A stretch of DNA of 64,000 nucleotides from Aquimarina mytili (GTDB taxonomy: Bacteria; Bacteroidota; Bacteroidia; Flavobacteriales; Flavobacteriaceae), in assembly GCF_016735115.1 (NCBI RefSeq), contig NZ_JAERQJ010000012.1, positions 1-64,000 of the forward strand, in the 5' to 3' direction. Below the pieces are notes generated by a model, which saw only the letters and a list, made by a program, of their open reading frames with translations, ran no database searches and was not told where the DNA came from. Numbering within the stretch: position 1 is the first letter of the stretch; each line of letters begins with the position of its first letter. Positions 7,341 to 17,249 of this stretch are shown here, in pieces. The translations under genes were made by a program, and so were the position numbers.

Positions 7341-9737
7341 TTATACTGCTTTGCTGTACTTTCTTTTGCGTAGCATTACAAATAAGAATCCGAAGGCCGC
7401 CAAAATTAGTAGTGGAACCGCAATATTAATAACTTGCCAATATGTTTTATTAGCAACCACTTTTTCTACATGTAAAAATGGAATTTTAATTTCTTTGCTT
7501 CGCACTTCTATAATCCCCGTATCATCTAACAAATAGTTCACGGCATTAAGTAAAAACTCTTTATTACCGTAATTAAGGTTCATGTATGGATCAAAACCTA
7601 ATGGTATTGGTTGTCCTTTTCGAGTACTGTTTTTGATGACATCACCATCGGCAATAACGATCATTTTTGTATCAAGACTATTGTCTTTATTGGCTTTTAG
7701 CGCAGTTGGTTTTATTCTACTTTTATAAGCAGACTTAAAGTTTCCTTCTAATAAGACCGCCAGGGTTTGTGGCCCTTCAATATAACTTTCGATATCCGGT
7801 TTTTTTCTGATCACATCCAGTCTCATTTCTTTAGGAACTCCTTCGAGTTTTGATTTATCTGAACTGCTTAATAAAACCGTCTTTTTAATATCATTTTTTA
7901 AGGTATCGATCTGATTAGAGAATTCAAATTTTACGGACTCTATATTTTTTACAATTGGGTGATTGCTTGTACTTTTGGTTAGTGATCCATAAAACCATGG
8001 GTATGGTGTAAATTGGGTGTTATTACCCTCTCCTGAGGCCAGAACCAACGGGGCAGAGTAGAGGTCATTAACAATTACCGGGTTTACACGTACACCATAT
8101 GAAAATAAGGCATCTCCAAGCCTTAAATCTTGCATCAATGCTACTGAAGCTCCTTCAGGATTCATAAGACTATCGATTTCCATAGAAGTCGATTCTAGTA
8201 GCCAAAGAGATTTACCGCCATTCATGATAAACTGATCGAGCACATATTTTTCTTTCTCAGAAAAAGCTACATTGGGTTTAGCATTGATAATCATATCAAA
8301 TTTTTGTAACTCTTCTAATGTTTTTTGAGGATTACCGGCTACAGAATCCAAAGTAAAAGCACCAACAAAATAATAGTCTTGTAGTATTTTGATAAAATCT
8401 GCAATGTTAACATCTGGTAATTGTCCGTTCCCTTTTAATACTGCAATTTTTTGTTTTTTTGGATGCAATAGCTTGGTTAGGCCATCGGCAAATGTATATT
8501 CTAATTGTTGAACCGAATTATACACACGTTCTTCAGAAGTTGCTCCTATTGTATTTTTGATCAAAGGAATTTTTACACTTTGATTTTGATAACTCATAAT
8601 GGCCCATGGAACCACCGTTTCGATTTCAGTTTTACCACTTTCTTGTACACTAACTTCCATGGGGGTAAGTCCAAATCGTTGTAATTCTGAAATGGTTTGT
8701 GCACGTAGTTCTTCTTGGGCCAGAGGATTGGTAAAAATGTATTTAATATTAGAATTTATAGCATTAAACTCCTCTAAGATTTGTTTGGTTTCTGCTTGTA
8801 AACGCCTAAATTCTGAAGGAAAATCACCCTCTAATAAAACATCTATAACCACAGGGGCGGCAGCTTCAAGAACAAGGTTTTCGGTTGCCTGAGATAGTGT
8901 AAAACGTTTATCTTGTGTAAGATCAAAACGGGTGTAACCCGTGCCAGCCAGTACGCTAACTATTGTAGTTAAAGCCAATAGAATTACTAGAGGTTTAATC
9001 TTTTGTTTTTTAGTGCTTTTATGTAAAACGATACTGGTTAAAACAACAAAAAATACAATAATGCTTAAAAAATAAATTATATCCCTGGTGTCTATAACCC
9101 CCTGACTCATACGCTCATAATGCCATTGCATACCAAGTTGCTCAAAAAAATAAGCAGTATCTCCTAAAGTTTCATAATTAGCAAGACTACTAAACCCGTA
9201 ATAGAAGGTGAAGCAAATTAGTAATGCTATCAAAAAAGCCACGATCTGATTGTTGGTAATTGAAGAAGAAAATATCCCAATCGACGTATATGAGGCAACA
9301 AGTAATAAAAGCACGATATACGACCCAAGAGTACCTCCAATATCTAGATTACCAATTGGATTTCCTAATTGATAAATGGTTATTACATAAAGAATACTAG
9401 GTACTAAAGCAATACAAATAAGAGATAGACTACCTAGATATTTGCCCAATACCATTTGCCATCTTTTAATGGGTTTTGTAAGTAATAATTCTAAAGTTCC
9501 TTGTTTTTTTTCTTCGGCTATACTTCGCATGGTAACTGCGGGAACCAAAAGTAATAATATCCATGGAGCTACTTGAAAGAAGGGAGATAGATCAGCAAAG
9601 CCGCTATCAAGGATGTTAAATTGCCCTTTGAATACCCAAAGAAAAAGTCCGTTTAGGATTAAAAAAATAGCAATAACGAGATATCCTACGGCAGAGGAAA
9701 AAAAGGTATTTATTTCTTTTCGTATTAATGCGAACAT
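7341..9737 (-). CDS. gldFG: GldF-GldG fusion: gliding-motility ABC transporter permease plus auxiliary subunit
   Basis: The 798-aa protein fuses two subunits that are separate in Flavobacterium johnsoniae. Residues 1 to about 242 are an ABC-2 permease with six membrane helices (MFALIRKEINTFFSSAVGYL, EEKKQGTLELLLTKP), corresponding to GldF. From about residue 248, KIKPLVILLALTTIV followed by TRFDLTQDKRFTLS begins a GldG-type domain, with a large periplasmic part and a final helix near 770-790. The reading frame crosses the junction with no stop and no internal Met where GldG would start. GldA, GldF and GldG form a transporter needed for gliding in F. johnsoniae; gldA is not in this window. The start is an ATG at 9737. 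Confidence 0.9.
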   Translation of the reverse strand: MFALIRKEINTFFSSAVGYLVIAIFLILNGLFLWVFKGQFNILDSGFADLSPFFQVAPWILLLLVPAVTMRSIAEEKKQGTLELLLTKPIKRWQMVLGKYLGSLSLICIALVPSILYVITIYQLGNPIGNLDIGGTLGSYIVLLLLVASYTSIGIFSSSITNNQIVAFLIALLICFTFYYGFSSLANYETLGDTAYFFEQLGMQWHYERMSQGVIDTRDIIYFLSIIVFFVVLTSIVLHKSTKKQKIKPLVILLALTTIVSVLAGTGYTRFDLTQDKRFTLSQATENLVLEAAAPVVIDVLLEGDFPSEFRRLQAETKQILEEFNAINSNIKYIFTNPLAQEELRAQTISELQRFGLTPMEVSVQESGKTEIETVVPWAIMSYQNQSVKIPLIKNTIGATSEERVYNSVQQLEYTFADGLTKLLHPKKQKIAVLKGNGQLPDVNIADFIKILQDYYFVGAFTLDSVAGNPQKTLEELQKFDMIINAKPNVAFSEKEKYVLDQFIMNGGKSLWLLESTSMEIDSLMNPEGASVALMQDLRLGDALFSYGVRVNPVIVNDLYSAPLVLASGEGNNTQFTPYPWFYGSLTKSTSNHPIVKNIESVKFEFSNQIDTLKNDIKKTVLLSSSDKSKLEGVPKEMRLDVIRKKPDIESYIEGPQTLAVLLEGNFKSAYKSRIKPTALKANKDNSLDTKMIVIADGDVIKNSTRKGQPIPLGFDPYMNLNYGNKEFLLNAVNYLLDDTGIIEVRSKEIKIPFLHVEKVVANKTYWQVINIAVPLLILAAFGFLFVMLRKRKYSKAV

Positions 9738-9787
9738 ATTTTTTTTGGTTTGAAGCTTGAAAAACTCGAATTGACGTATTTTTGATA

Positions 9788-10072
9788 TTATACTCTATTT
9801 ACACTCCAGGCTTCGGGTTTTTGATTAAACTTACTTTTTGTATTGGCCCAAACTCCTTTGAATAACGCAGAGTTTCTATAGTTATTGAGGTGTTCTTCAG
9901 ATTCCCAATGGCTATAGGTAAAAAATTGATTGGGAGTATTGATGTCTCTTAATAATTTGACATGACTGCATCCTTCAAAATTTAGAATCTTGTCTTTGTT
10001 TTGTTCAAAAACCTCAATAAAGGCATCTACTTGATCGGGTTCAAAACCTAATTTTACTATTCTTTCAATCAT
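9788..10072 (-). CDS. Antibiotic biosynthesis monooxygenase (ABM)-domain protein
   Basis: The 94-aa single-domain protein has the ABM/dimeric alpha-beta barrel pattern: an N-terminal strand MIERIVKLGF, a helix, then CSHVKLLRD, a FFTYSHWESEEHLNNYRNS segment and FKGVW. The family includes quinol monooxygenases, heme oxygenases and many uncharacterised oxidoreductases; the substrate is unknown. It lies 50 bp upstream of gldFG and downstream of the SAM hydrolase gene on the same strand. Despite the family name there is no evidence for an antibiotic pathway here. Confidence 0.8.
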   Translation of the reverse strand: MIERIVKLGFEPDQVDAFIEVFEQNKDKILNFEGCSHVKLLRDINTPNQFFTYSHWESEEHLNNYRNSALFKGVWANTKSKFNQKPEAWSVNRV

Positions 10073-10090
10073 TATTTACGTTTCATCTTT

Positions 10091-10166
10091 GTCATCCCGT
10101 TGTAGAACGGAATCCATTTTGTTTATGTTTTATCATTATATAGATTCCAGCCTGCGCTGGAATGAC
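10091..10166. repeat. REP-like inverted pair, copies 2 and 3
   Basis: Two hairpin units face each other. GTCATCCCGTTGTAGAACGG (10091 on) and ATTCCAGCCTGCGCTGGAAT ending TGAC (10144-10166) are near mirror images, separated by about 25 AT-rich bases. The second unit matches the single unit at 2249-2272. The remainder of the 260-bp gap between 10073 and 10332 is AT-rich with no gene. Confidence 0.55.
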
Positions 10167-10332
10167 AACTATTTATTATTTACGAAGCATTAAGGGTGAA
10201 CTTATCTTTTTTTCATTTTATCCTAAGGTTCTCGAAGGATATGATGACAAAAAATAAAGCAAATAACCTGTTCGAGTACCTATATTATTTTTTAATTATT
10301 ATATATATCAATATCAAATATTCAATTACTAA

Positions 10333-11163
10333 TTATTCGAAACTAATACTCACTGTATCTCTATAGTGCAAACCAAAAAGGCTAGAAGCACCGCCTACCG
10401 TTTTTGGGTTACTTTTATATATTGCCAGCTCTAAATACCCCGAAGAGTTAAAAATAGCCAGTTTTTTACCATCTTCTTCACGCCTGCCCTTCTCGATTTC
10501 AAAATTAATAGCATCACTATATCGTTCGTATACATTTTCGAAAACCGCTGTACGCGCTGTAATTTTAAATTTTCGACCTTTGCCTACCTCTTCAAAAAGT
10601 TTTCGGGTAATATTAGTAACTAGGTTTCCATAATTATCGATATAGATAATACTGCCTACAATTTGTTTGTTGCCTACATTTACGATAGGAGTAATACCCT
10701 TTATGGTTTTGATTTCTGAAATAGTTTTTCCAATAACATCTAGTGTGCCGCCACGAGCAATATGACAGGCTACCGTTACAAAAACGTCGAGCACAGGGAA
10801 ATTGGATACAATAGCATCATGAATATTTATTTCGACAATCTTTTCGGGATTAAACTCTGAAGTAATTAAGCATATCAATCCATTATTTGCACAAATAAAA
10901 TAATGCCCATCTAATTGTACTGCAATATGTTTGTTTTCGGGATTAAGTTCGCTATCAATACCAACAATATGAATACTACCTTTTGGGAAGCTTTTATATG
11001 CATTTTGTATAATATATGCCGCTTCTGTGATATGAAATGGCGAAATCTCGTGAGATATATCAACAACCTTGGCTTCGGGTAATTCGGTATAAATTGCTCC
11101 TTTAACCGCAGACACAAAGTGATCTTTGATTCCAAAATCAGTAGTTAACGTAATGATTGGCAT
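10333..11163 (-). CDS. S-adenosylmethionine hydrolase (adenosine-forming) / SAM hydroxide adenosyltransferase family
   Basis: The 276-aa protein belongs to the DUF62 family, relatives of fluorinase and chlorinase. The N-terminus ITLTTDFGIKDHFVSAVKGAIY holds the conserved TTDFG and an acidic residue of the SAM pocket. DISHEISPFHITEAAYI, FICANNGLICL and the C-terminal YIDNYGNLVTNIT motif follow. Known non-halogenase members cleave SAM to adenosine and methionine using water. The length is normal. The start at 11163 (ATG, MPIITL) is better than a TTG six bases upstream. It is divergent from phoH across a 265-bp promoter region. Confidence 0.9.
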   Translation of the reverse strand: MPIITLTTDFGIKDHFVSAVKGAIYTELPEAKVVDISHEISPFHITEAAYIIQNAYKSFPKGSIHIVGIDSELNPENKHIAVQLDGHYFICANNGLICLITSEFNPEKIVEINIHDAIVSNFPVLDVFVTVACHIARGGTLDVIGKTISEIKTIKGITPIVNVGNKQIVGSIIYIDNYGNLVTNITRKLFEEVGKGRKFKITARTAVFENVYERYSDAINFEIEKGRREEDGKKLAIFNSSGYLELAIYKSNPKTVGGASSLFGLHYRDTVSISFE

Positions 11164-11428
11164 GTACAAGAATTGTTAATATCTTTTAACTGTAAGCGCT
11201 TAAAAATATGTAAATTTGTTTTGAAGTTCTTATAAGTCTTTCTTTGAGTTGCAAAATGATGATAAAACCATTTTTTATTGGTTTATTGACCATAAAATCT
11301 CGTTATGATCCTATATATGATCAAATCAGTTTTAAATTATCATTTTGTTTTCCCGGCAAAAGACTTAAAACAACTTTAGCAAACTTAGTCAATCCTTGAA
11401 AAAAATCATACTAAAATTCGTATAGCTT

Positions 11429-12385
11429 TTGAACGAACTTATCATTGAATTAACAGAAATCAATCCGAGAGAATTTTTCGGACTTCAGAATAGTAATATT
11501 CAGTTATTAAAAAAATACTTTCCTAAGTTAAAAATTGTAGCCCGAGGCAGTAAAATGAAAGTCTATGGAGACGAGGATATGCTCGAAGAGTTTGATATGC
11601 GTCTTAATATGCTTTTGGAACACTTTGGAAAATACAATAAACTAGATGAAAATGTGATTGAGCGTGTGCTCACCAGTGACAGCAAAGCTGATTATGAGAC
11701 ATCTGTCAATAGCGGAGAAACGTTGGTGCATGGAGTAGGAGGCAAGTTGATAAAAGCACAAACAGCAAATCAACGTAAACTAGTTGAGTCTTCGAATAAA
11801 AATGATATGGTTTTTGCTATTGGTCCTGCCGGTACCGGAAAAACCTATACCGGAGTGGCTTTGGCCGTAAAAGCACTGAAAGAGAAACAAGTACGTCGTA
11901 TTATTTTAACGCGCCCTGCTGTTGAGGCCGGAGAGAATCTAGGTTTTTTACCTGGTGATCTCAAAGAAAAACTGGACCCGTACATGCAACCTTTATATGA
12001 TGCTTTGCGTGATATGATTCCAGCCGAAAAATTAGATAGCTTTATAGAAAAAGGAATCATCCAGATCGCGCCGATGGCGTTTATGAGAGGAAGAACACTA
12101 GATAATGCTTTTGTTATCCTGGACGAGGCGCAAAATACAACTCATGCCCAAATGAAAATGTTTCTAACTCGTATGGGTAAAAACGCAAAGTTTATTATTA
12201 CTGGAGATCCCGGGCAGATTGATTTGCCTCGTAGAGTTACTTCGGGTCTTAAAGAAGCATTACTGGTACTTAAAAATATCCAGGGGATAGGTATGATCTA
12301 TCTAGATGATAAAGATGTTATTAGACATAAACTGGTTAAAAAAGTAATTGCTGCTTATAAAGAAATAGAAAATAGAAACGGATAG
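11429..12385 (+). CDS. phoH: PhoH family ATPase
   Basis: The 318-aa cytoplasmic P-loop protein carries an N-terminal KH-like segment (about 1-100, LKKYFPKLKIVARGSKMKVYGD), Walker A GPAGTGKT near residue 132, RPAVEAGENLGFLPG, Walker B VILDEAQN and TRMG..GDPGQIDLP. PhoH proteins are linked to RNA metabolism and phosphate-starvation responses; the exact role here is unknown. The start is TTG, since an in-frame TAG lies two codons upstream. A TAAATTTG element at 11211-11218 could drive it through a leader of about 200 nt. purC follows after 67 bp. Confidence 0.93.
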   Translation: MNELIIELTEINPREFFGLQNSNIQLLKKYFPKLKIVARGSKMKVYGDEDMLEEFDMRLNMLLEHFGKYNKLDENVIERVLTSDSKADYETSVNSGETLVHGVGGKLIKAQTANQRKLVESSNKNDMVFAIGPAGTGKTYTGVALAVKALKEKQVRRIILTRPAVEAGENLGFLPGDLKEKLDPYMQPLYDALRDMIPAEKLDSFIEKGIIQIAPMAFMRGRTLDNAFVILDEAQNTTHAQMKMFLTRMGKNAKFIITGDPGQIDLPRRVTSGLKEALLVLKNIQGIGMIYLDDKDVIRHKLVKKVIAAYKEIENRNG

Positions 12386-12452
12386 ATTTTTAATTGTTTT
12401 TTAAGAATATTAAAAGCGTAAAATCCATTATCCGATACCTGAAACCTATATA

Positions 12453-13400
12453 ATGAATACAATAACAGATACAAACTATAACTTTCCTAATCAAAAATCA
12501 GTATACAAAGGAAAAGTAAGAGAAGTATATAATATTAATGATGAACTTTTGGTTATGATTGCTACTGATCGTTTATCTGCATTTGATGTAGTCATGCCCA
12601 GAGGGATCCCGTTCAAAGGGCAAATTTTAAATCAGATTGCTACCAAAATGATGAAAGCTACAGAAGACCTGGTGCCTAATTGGTTAATAGCAACACCTGA
12701 TCCTAATGTAGCTGTAGGACATCTATGCGATCCGTTTAAGGTAGAAATGGTAATTAGAGGATATCTTTCTGGTCATGCAGCTCGAGAATATAAAGCCGGA
12801 AAAAGAATATTATGTGGAGTATCAATGCCCGAGGGAATGAAAGAAAATGATAAATTTCCTGAAGCGATCATTACACCATCGACTAAAGCTGATAATGGCG
12901 AACATGATGAAGATATCTCGCGAGAAGAAATATTATCTAAAGGAATTGTTTCTGAAGAAGATTACCTGATTCTTGAAGACTATACTCGCAAGCTTTTTCA
13001 GAGAGGAACAGAAATTGCTGTAAAACAAGGTTTGATTTTGGTAGATACCAAATATGAATTTGGAAAAACGAAAGAGGGTAAGATTGTTTTAATTGATGAA
13101 ATACATACACCTGATTCTTCTCGTTATTTTTATGCTGAAGGCTATGAGGAGCGGCAGCAAAACAACGAAGCGCAAAAACAATTGTCAAAAGAATTTGTAA
13201 GGCAATGGTTGATTAGTAATGGTTTTCAGGGTAAGGAAGGACAACAAATCCCAGAAATGAATGACGATTATATACGTTCTGTTTCTGAACGTTATATAGA
13301 ACTTTATGAAAACATTACAGGCGTATCGTTTGTTAAGGCCGATGTTTCTGAAGTAGAAAAACGTATAGAACGTAATATTCTGGATTATTTAGGTAAATAA
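12453..13400 (+). CDS. purC: Phosphoribosylaminoimidazole-succinocarboxamide synthase (SAICAR synthetase)
   Basis: The 315-aa enzyme of de novo purine synthesis joins CAIR and aspartate using ATP. It has the longer form seen in Bacteroidetes and yeast-type enzymes. The motifs are clear: YKGKVREVY at the N-terminus (nucleotide-binding loop), [27 protein letters not shown], and [15 protein letters not shown] near the C-terminus, matching the DEvhTPDSSR signature. A strong terminator at 13418-13456 ends the transcript. The gene is complete with an ATG start. Confidence 0.97.
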   Translation: MNTITDTNYNFPNQKSVYKGKVREVYNINDELLVMIATDRLSAFDVVMPRGIPFKGQILNQIATKMMKATEDLVPNWLIATPDPNVAVGHLCDPFKVEMVIRGYLSGHAAREYKAGKRILCGVSMPEGMKENDKFPEAIITPSTKADNGEHDEDISREEILSKGIVSEEDYLILEDYTRKLFQRGTEIAVKQGLILVDTKYEFGKTKEGKIVLIDEIHTPDSSRYFYAEGYEERQQNNEAQKQLSKEFVRQWLISNGFQGKEGQQIPEMNDDYIRSVSERYIELYENITGVSFVKADVSEVEKRIERNILDYLGK

Positions 13401-13417
13401 TCTTTAAAACGATATAA

Positions 13418-13456
13418 AAAAGAAGCGATTGTTGGAGGACAATCGCTTCTTTTTTT
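13418..13456 (+). terminator. Rho-independent terminator after purC
   Basis: AAGAAGCGATTGT and its complement form a 13-bp stem around a short loop, followed by seven T. The preceding A-run lets it work in both directions, so it could also end the convergent minus-strand gene at 13462. Confidence 0.85.
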
Positions 13457-13461
13457 GCTTA

Positions 13462-13866
13462 CTAAGCAACCTTGTACTCCAATAATTGTACGTTATCCTG
13501 CAAGCGTTCTTTGACAATGTTCATCATTCGTTTGTTAAGGGCTGATGAATTTTGCGTGTATTTAGTGTATTCTTCAACAGTAAATTGCCCAATGATCATT
13601 CCTTTAAGACTATTTCTGAATTTCATGTCTTTTTGGATTGCATTTTCAATAAAGGCGAGCCTTTTTTCTAAGGACAATTCGTAAAAGGTATTCTTTCTTT
13701 TTCTGATGTAGTTTTTAAATACTTCAAGTAATAAATCTCCTTGTAATTTTATTATTGGCCTAATAGTTTTGTTTTGAAATTGCTCGTCATTAGACATGTT
13801 TTCAGAAACTCTGGCATTCAATAATTGTGGGCGCATTGCCAATAAATTTGATTCCCTGTTTTCCAT
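13462..13866 (-). CDS. Hypothetical cytoplasmic protein
   Basis: The 134-aa protein is mainly alpha-helical with no signal peptide. Recognisable stretches are IRPIIKLQGDLLLEVFKNYIRKRK, LEKRLAFIENAIQKD and FTVEEYTKYTQ. I recall similar flavobacterial proteins carrying the label 'glyoxalase', but there is no metal-binding vicinal-oxygen-chelate pattern here, so I assign no function. The gene is monocistronic and convergent with purC. The coding frame is clean over its full length. Confidence 0.75.
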   Translation of the reverse strand: MENRESNLLAMRPQLLNARVSENMSNDEQFQNKTIRPIIKLQGDLLLEVFKNYIRKRKNTFYELSLEKRLAFIENAIQKDMKFRNSLKGMIIGQFTVEEYTKYTQNSSALNKRMMNIVKERLQDNVQLLEYKVA

Positions 13867-14041
13867 AATAATGAAGGTTTACTAAAAATACGTATTTGTT
13901 GTATTCAAATTTCAAGACATCAAATAGAGTTTTAAACTACTTATAAACAATACTGATGTTACGGAATCTTATCAAAATGTATAAATCTACGTTTTCTACT
14001 TTATTTAAGTATTAAACGAATTTTAAGATATTGATACCAAT

Positions 14042-14074
14042 AAAAAAGCTCCCTATAAGAGGGAGCTTTAAAAA
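14042..14074 (-). terminator. Rho-independent terminator for the BNR-repeat exoprotein gene
   Basis: AAAGCTCCCT and AGGGAGCTTT form a perfect 10-bp stem with a 5-nt loop and a T-run on the minus strand, just downstream of the stop at 14090. The gap from 13867 to 14041 is AT-rich with nothing recognisable. Confidence 0.85.
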
Positions 14075-14089
14075 ATATATGTAAAAGTT

Positions 14090-17000
14090 TTACTTGCTCA
14101 AAAACTTGGCTTTATCCAGAATTTCAGTGGGTTTACCATTTGTTTTTTCAAGATATTTATTAAGTTTTGCTACTTGCTTAGCATTTATTTTTTCAAAAGC
14201 AGCTTTAGCTTCATCAATCTGTTTTTGTAATACATCTATATTTTCTAACTGAGAAAATGATGGTTTTTCAAACTGATTTGTTACTTCGGCATATATTTCA
14301 GACAACTTTTCTCTTAATTGCGGCTCTGCTTCGTTTACATAATTATCTCCTGTAGTAACCACTAAAGTTTCTTTTAATTTGGTTAACTCATCAATAGCAG
14401 AAGTTGAAATCTTACTCGAAGCAGGATCATTTTTGGATAGATTTTCTGCTTTTTTAATGTTTTGGTCAATTTTATATACTAAATATGCAAGATCTTCCAT
14501 ACCATCAAATAATTGTTTTGCAGCATTTTGTTGTGCAATTCTTTCTTGACTTGTAATTAAAGATTCTGGATCATTTTTTACGATGATAGAACTTGTAAAT
14601 TCTTTTTTCCCTTTTTTGAGTACTACTTTGTAGGTTCCTTCAGAAACCCTGGGAGAAGTAAACCCACCAAAAGTAAATGTTTTACCTGCGGCTACCTTAG
14701 GCGCTTTTTTTCTAAAGTTCCAGTCTACAATATTGATACCTTTTGCCTTTCCAGGTGTTAAAGAAACCACTTCATTACCTTCTTGATCCTGTATAGATAG
14801 AGTCATTTTTCCAAAAGTATGTCGCTTTTTGAGATAATATATAATCTTAGCAGCAGTATTGGGATTGTCTCCTACAAACTGAAGTTCTGTGCTTCCGCCA
14901 CCAAAACCACTTTCTTCTTTAATGATCGCTGGTTTAGTTTCAAAAAAATGAACTTCTTTGGCAAGCACCTCCTGGTTTATTTGTCGTAAAGGTGAAATAT
15001 CATCTATAATAATAGCACCACGACCATGAGTACCCATTACCAAATCATTGGTCCTTTTTTGTAGATCAATAAAATGAACAGCAGCTGCAGGCATATTGTT
15101 GGTAAAACGAGACCAGTTTTTACCACCATTTATAGTGATAAATAAGCCAAACTCTGTACCTAGAAATAAAAGATCCTCATTGACATAGTCTTCTTGAATG
15201 TTTCTCGCAAATCCTACAATATCATCTGTTACTATTGATGTCCATGTTTTACCAAAATCTGAAGTTTTATATACATAAGTGTTCATGTCTCCTGATGCAT
15301 GCCCATCAAACACAGCATAAGCTGTACCTTTTTTATGACTACTTGCTTCTATATGGTATACCCATGTATTTTTAGGAAGCCCTTGAATGTTTTCAACTGT
15401 GTTGGTCCATGTTTTACCACCATCTTGAGTTATTTGAACATTTCCGTCATCGGTACCTACCCATATTATTTTTTCGTCTAGTGGAGATTCTGCAATAGTA
15501 AATATGGTAGTGTGCGTTTCTGCTCCTGATTTATCTGTAGAGATTCCTCCAGATTCTTTATCCTGTTTTGCCGGATCATTAGTAGTAAGGTCTGGAGATA
15601 TTTTTTTCCAATTATCACCCATATCTTCACTTACGTGTAAGAATTGACTTCCCATATAAAAACGATCTGGTTGATGATTACTAATCGCCATAGGAGCATT
15701 CCAGTTGAAACGCAAGTCGGCTTCTCCTTTTATAGGTAGTGGTTGGATGTTTTTTGTATAATTCTTATCCATATCATATCTCCATACATTTTGTGCACCT
15801 TGCATTTCAGAATAAATGATACGTTTTGTTGGATGTCTTAATACTCTAAACCCATCGCCAACACCTACAGGATTCCAATCACGAGCTTCGATACCTCCTG
15901 GAGAGGAAGAAGGTCCCCACCAAGATCCATTATCTTGAAGCCCTCCATATATATTATAAGGTTCATCATTATCAACACTAATATGATAAAACTGTGACAG
16001 AGGTAGATTGTCAACCATGTCAAAAGTACCCGCGCTATCCCAGCTTCTATATACACCGCCATCTGTACCCACATATAATCGATCAGAGTTATTAATGTCA
16101 AATACAACATCATGAATATCCGGATGAAGCTTTAAAGGGCCTGTTAAAGGTGTTAAAGCTTTAAAAGTTTTACCTCCATCACGAGAGATAGAACCTAAGA
16201 ACCCACCTTTGATTAGAACATCTGGGTTTTTAGGATCTACAACTACTCTTGAAAAATAAAATGGTCGTACTACCAATTCAAAATCTGAGTTTAATAATTT
16301 CCAACTTGCACCTGCATCATCAGATCGGTATAATCCTTTATCTTCTTTACTTTCTACTACGGCATAAACAATTTTAGGATTAGAAGGTGCCACGGCAATA
16401 GCAAATCTACCTAGATCTCCCTTAGGGAACCCATTATGGATTTTATTCCAGGTTTTACCAGCATCTGTAGATTTGTATAGAGCACTATTGGCTCCACCAG
16501 AATTAAACCCCCATGCAGTTCTTCTAAACTCCCACATAGAAGCATATAAGATGTTGGGATTGGTAGGATCCATGATTAGATCACTAGCTCCGGTTTTTTC
16601 GTTTGTATATAGTATTTTATTCCAGGTTTTTCCGCCGTCTATTGTTTTGTAAATACCTCGTTCTTCACTATCTCCCCATAATGCGCCTAGAACAGCAACA
16701 TAAATTTCGTTAGAATTTTTAGGATTAATTTCAATACTGCTTATACGTTCAGATTTTTCAAACCCCATTTTTTTCCAGTTTGCACCACCATCTGTAGATT
16801 TGTATAAGCCATCTCCGATAGAAACACTATTTCTGGTCCATATTTCTCCGGTACCTACCCATATGGTATTATCTGGATCACTAGGGTCTACCGCTACTAC
16901 ACCAATAGATTGTGCATGTTTATCAAAAATAGGTGCAAAGCTAGCACCACCATTAGAGGATTTCCAAACTCCTCCACCGGCTGTACCTACATAGAGTATT

Positions 17001-17176
17001 CTACTATTTGTCGGGTGATTTTCTAGGTCTATTATTCTACCACTCATAAGGGCAGGACCAATTTGTCGAGCTTCCAAGTTACCAAAAAGTTCTTTCCCTT
17101 TAAGGACAATTTCCTGAGAGTGCATACTCATAGAGAAGAGTATACTCAAAGCCCCAAAAATAATTTTTTTGTTCAT
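14090..17176 (-). CDS. BNR/sortilin (VPS10-like) repeat exoprotein
   Basis: The 1028-aa secreted protein has a signal peptide ending MHSQ. It carries many BNR (Asp-box) repeats, such as SNGGASFAP, STDGGANWKK, TIDGGKTWNK, STDAGKTWNK, SDDAGASWKL, TQDGGKTWTN and NGGKNWSRF, spread over about residues 60-690. Together these should make beta-propellers of the WD40/YVTN/BNR or VPS10 type. A beta-sandwich-like region (about 770-880) and an alpha-helical C-terminus (about 890-1020) follow. I see no T9SS sorting domain. Such proteins are common in marine Bacteroidetes and often called 'glycosyl hydrolase', but no catalytic residues are evident. The gene has its own terminator, and another terminator separates it from the upstream gene. 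Confidence 0.85.
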   Translation of the reverse strand: MNKKIIFGALSILFSMSMHSQEIVLKGKELFGNLEARQIGPALMSGRIIDLENHPTNSRILYVGTAGGGVWKSSNGGASFAPIFDKHAQSIGVVAVDPSDPDNTIWVGTGEIWTRNSVSIGDGLYKSTDGGANWKKMGFEKSERISSIEINPKNSNEIYVAVLGALWGDSEERGIYKTIDGGKTWNKILYTNEKTGASDLIMDPTNPNILYASMWEFRRTAWGFNSGGANSALYKSTDAGKTWNKIHNGFPKGDLGRFAIAVAPSNPKIVYAVVESKEDKGLYRSDDAGASWKLLNSDFELVVRPFYFSRVVVDPKNPDVLIKGGFLGSISRDGGKTFKALTPLTGPLKLHPDIHDVVFDINNSDRLYVGTDGGVYRSWDSAGTFDMVDNLPLSQFYHISVDNDEPYNIYGGLQDNGSWWGPSSSPGGIEARDWNPVGVGDGFRVLRHPTKRIIYSEMQGAQNVWRYDMDKNYTKNIQPLPIKGEADLRFNWNAPMAISNHQPDRFYMGSQFLHVSEDMGDNWKKISPDLTTNDPAKQDKESGGISTDKSGAETHTTIFTIAESPLDEKIIWVGTDDGNVQITQDGGKTWTNTVENIQGLPKNTWVYHIEASSHKKGTAYAVFDGHASGDMNTYVYKTSDFGKTWTSIVTDDIVGFARNIQEDYVNEDLLFLGTEFGLFITINGGKNWSRFTNNMPAAAVHFIDLQKRTNDLVMGTHGRGAIIIDDISPLRQINQEVLAKEVHFFETKPAIIKEESGFGGGSTELQFVGDNPNTAAKIIYYLKKRHTFGKMTLSIQDQEGNEVVSLTPGKAKGINIVDWNFRKKAPKVAAGKTFTFGGFTSPRVSEGTYKVVLKKGKKEFTSSIIVKNDPESLITSQERIAQQNAAKQLFDGMEDLAYLVYKIDQNIKKAENLSKNDPASSKISTSAIDELTKLKETLVVTTGDNYVNEAEPQLREKLSEIYAEVTNQFEKPSFSQLENIDVLQKQIDEAKAAFEKINAKQVAKLNKYLEKTNGKPTEILDKAKFLSK

Positions 17177-17206
17177 GATTAGTTTGATTGATTTGATGTG
17201 AATAAA

Positions 17207-17235
17207 AAATCCCCAACAGAAGTATTGGGGATTAA
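17207..17235 (-). terminator. Rho-independent terminator between two minus-strand genes
   Basis: AATCCCCAA / TTGGGGATT form a 9-bp stem with an 8-nt loop followed by a T-run on the minus strand. It sits downstream of the 17250-18005 gene and upstream of the BNR exoprotein gene, so the two are probably expressed separately or by partial read-through. Confidence 0.8.
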
Positions 17236-17249
17236 TTTAATATATGGTG

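Noticed and set aside
9788-10072. Antibiotic biosynthesis gene cluster suggested by the ABM domain name
   Set aside because: No polyketide, peptide or tailoring genes are nearby; the domain name is historical.
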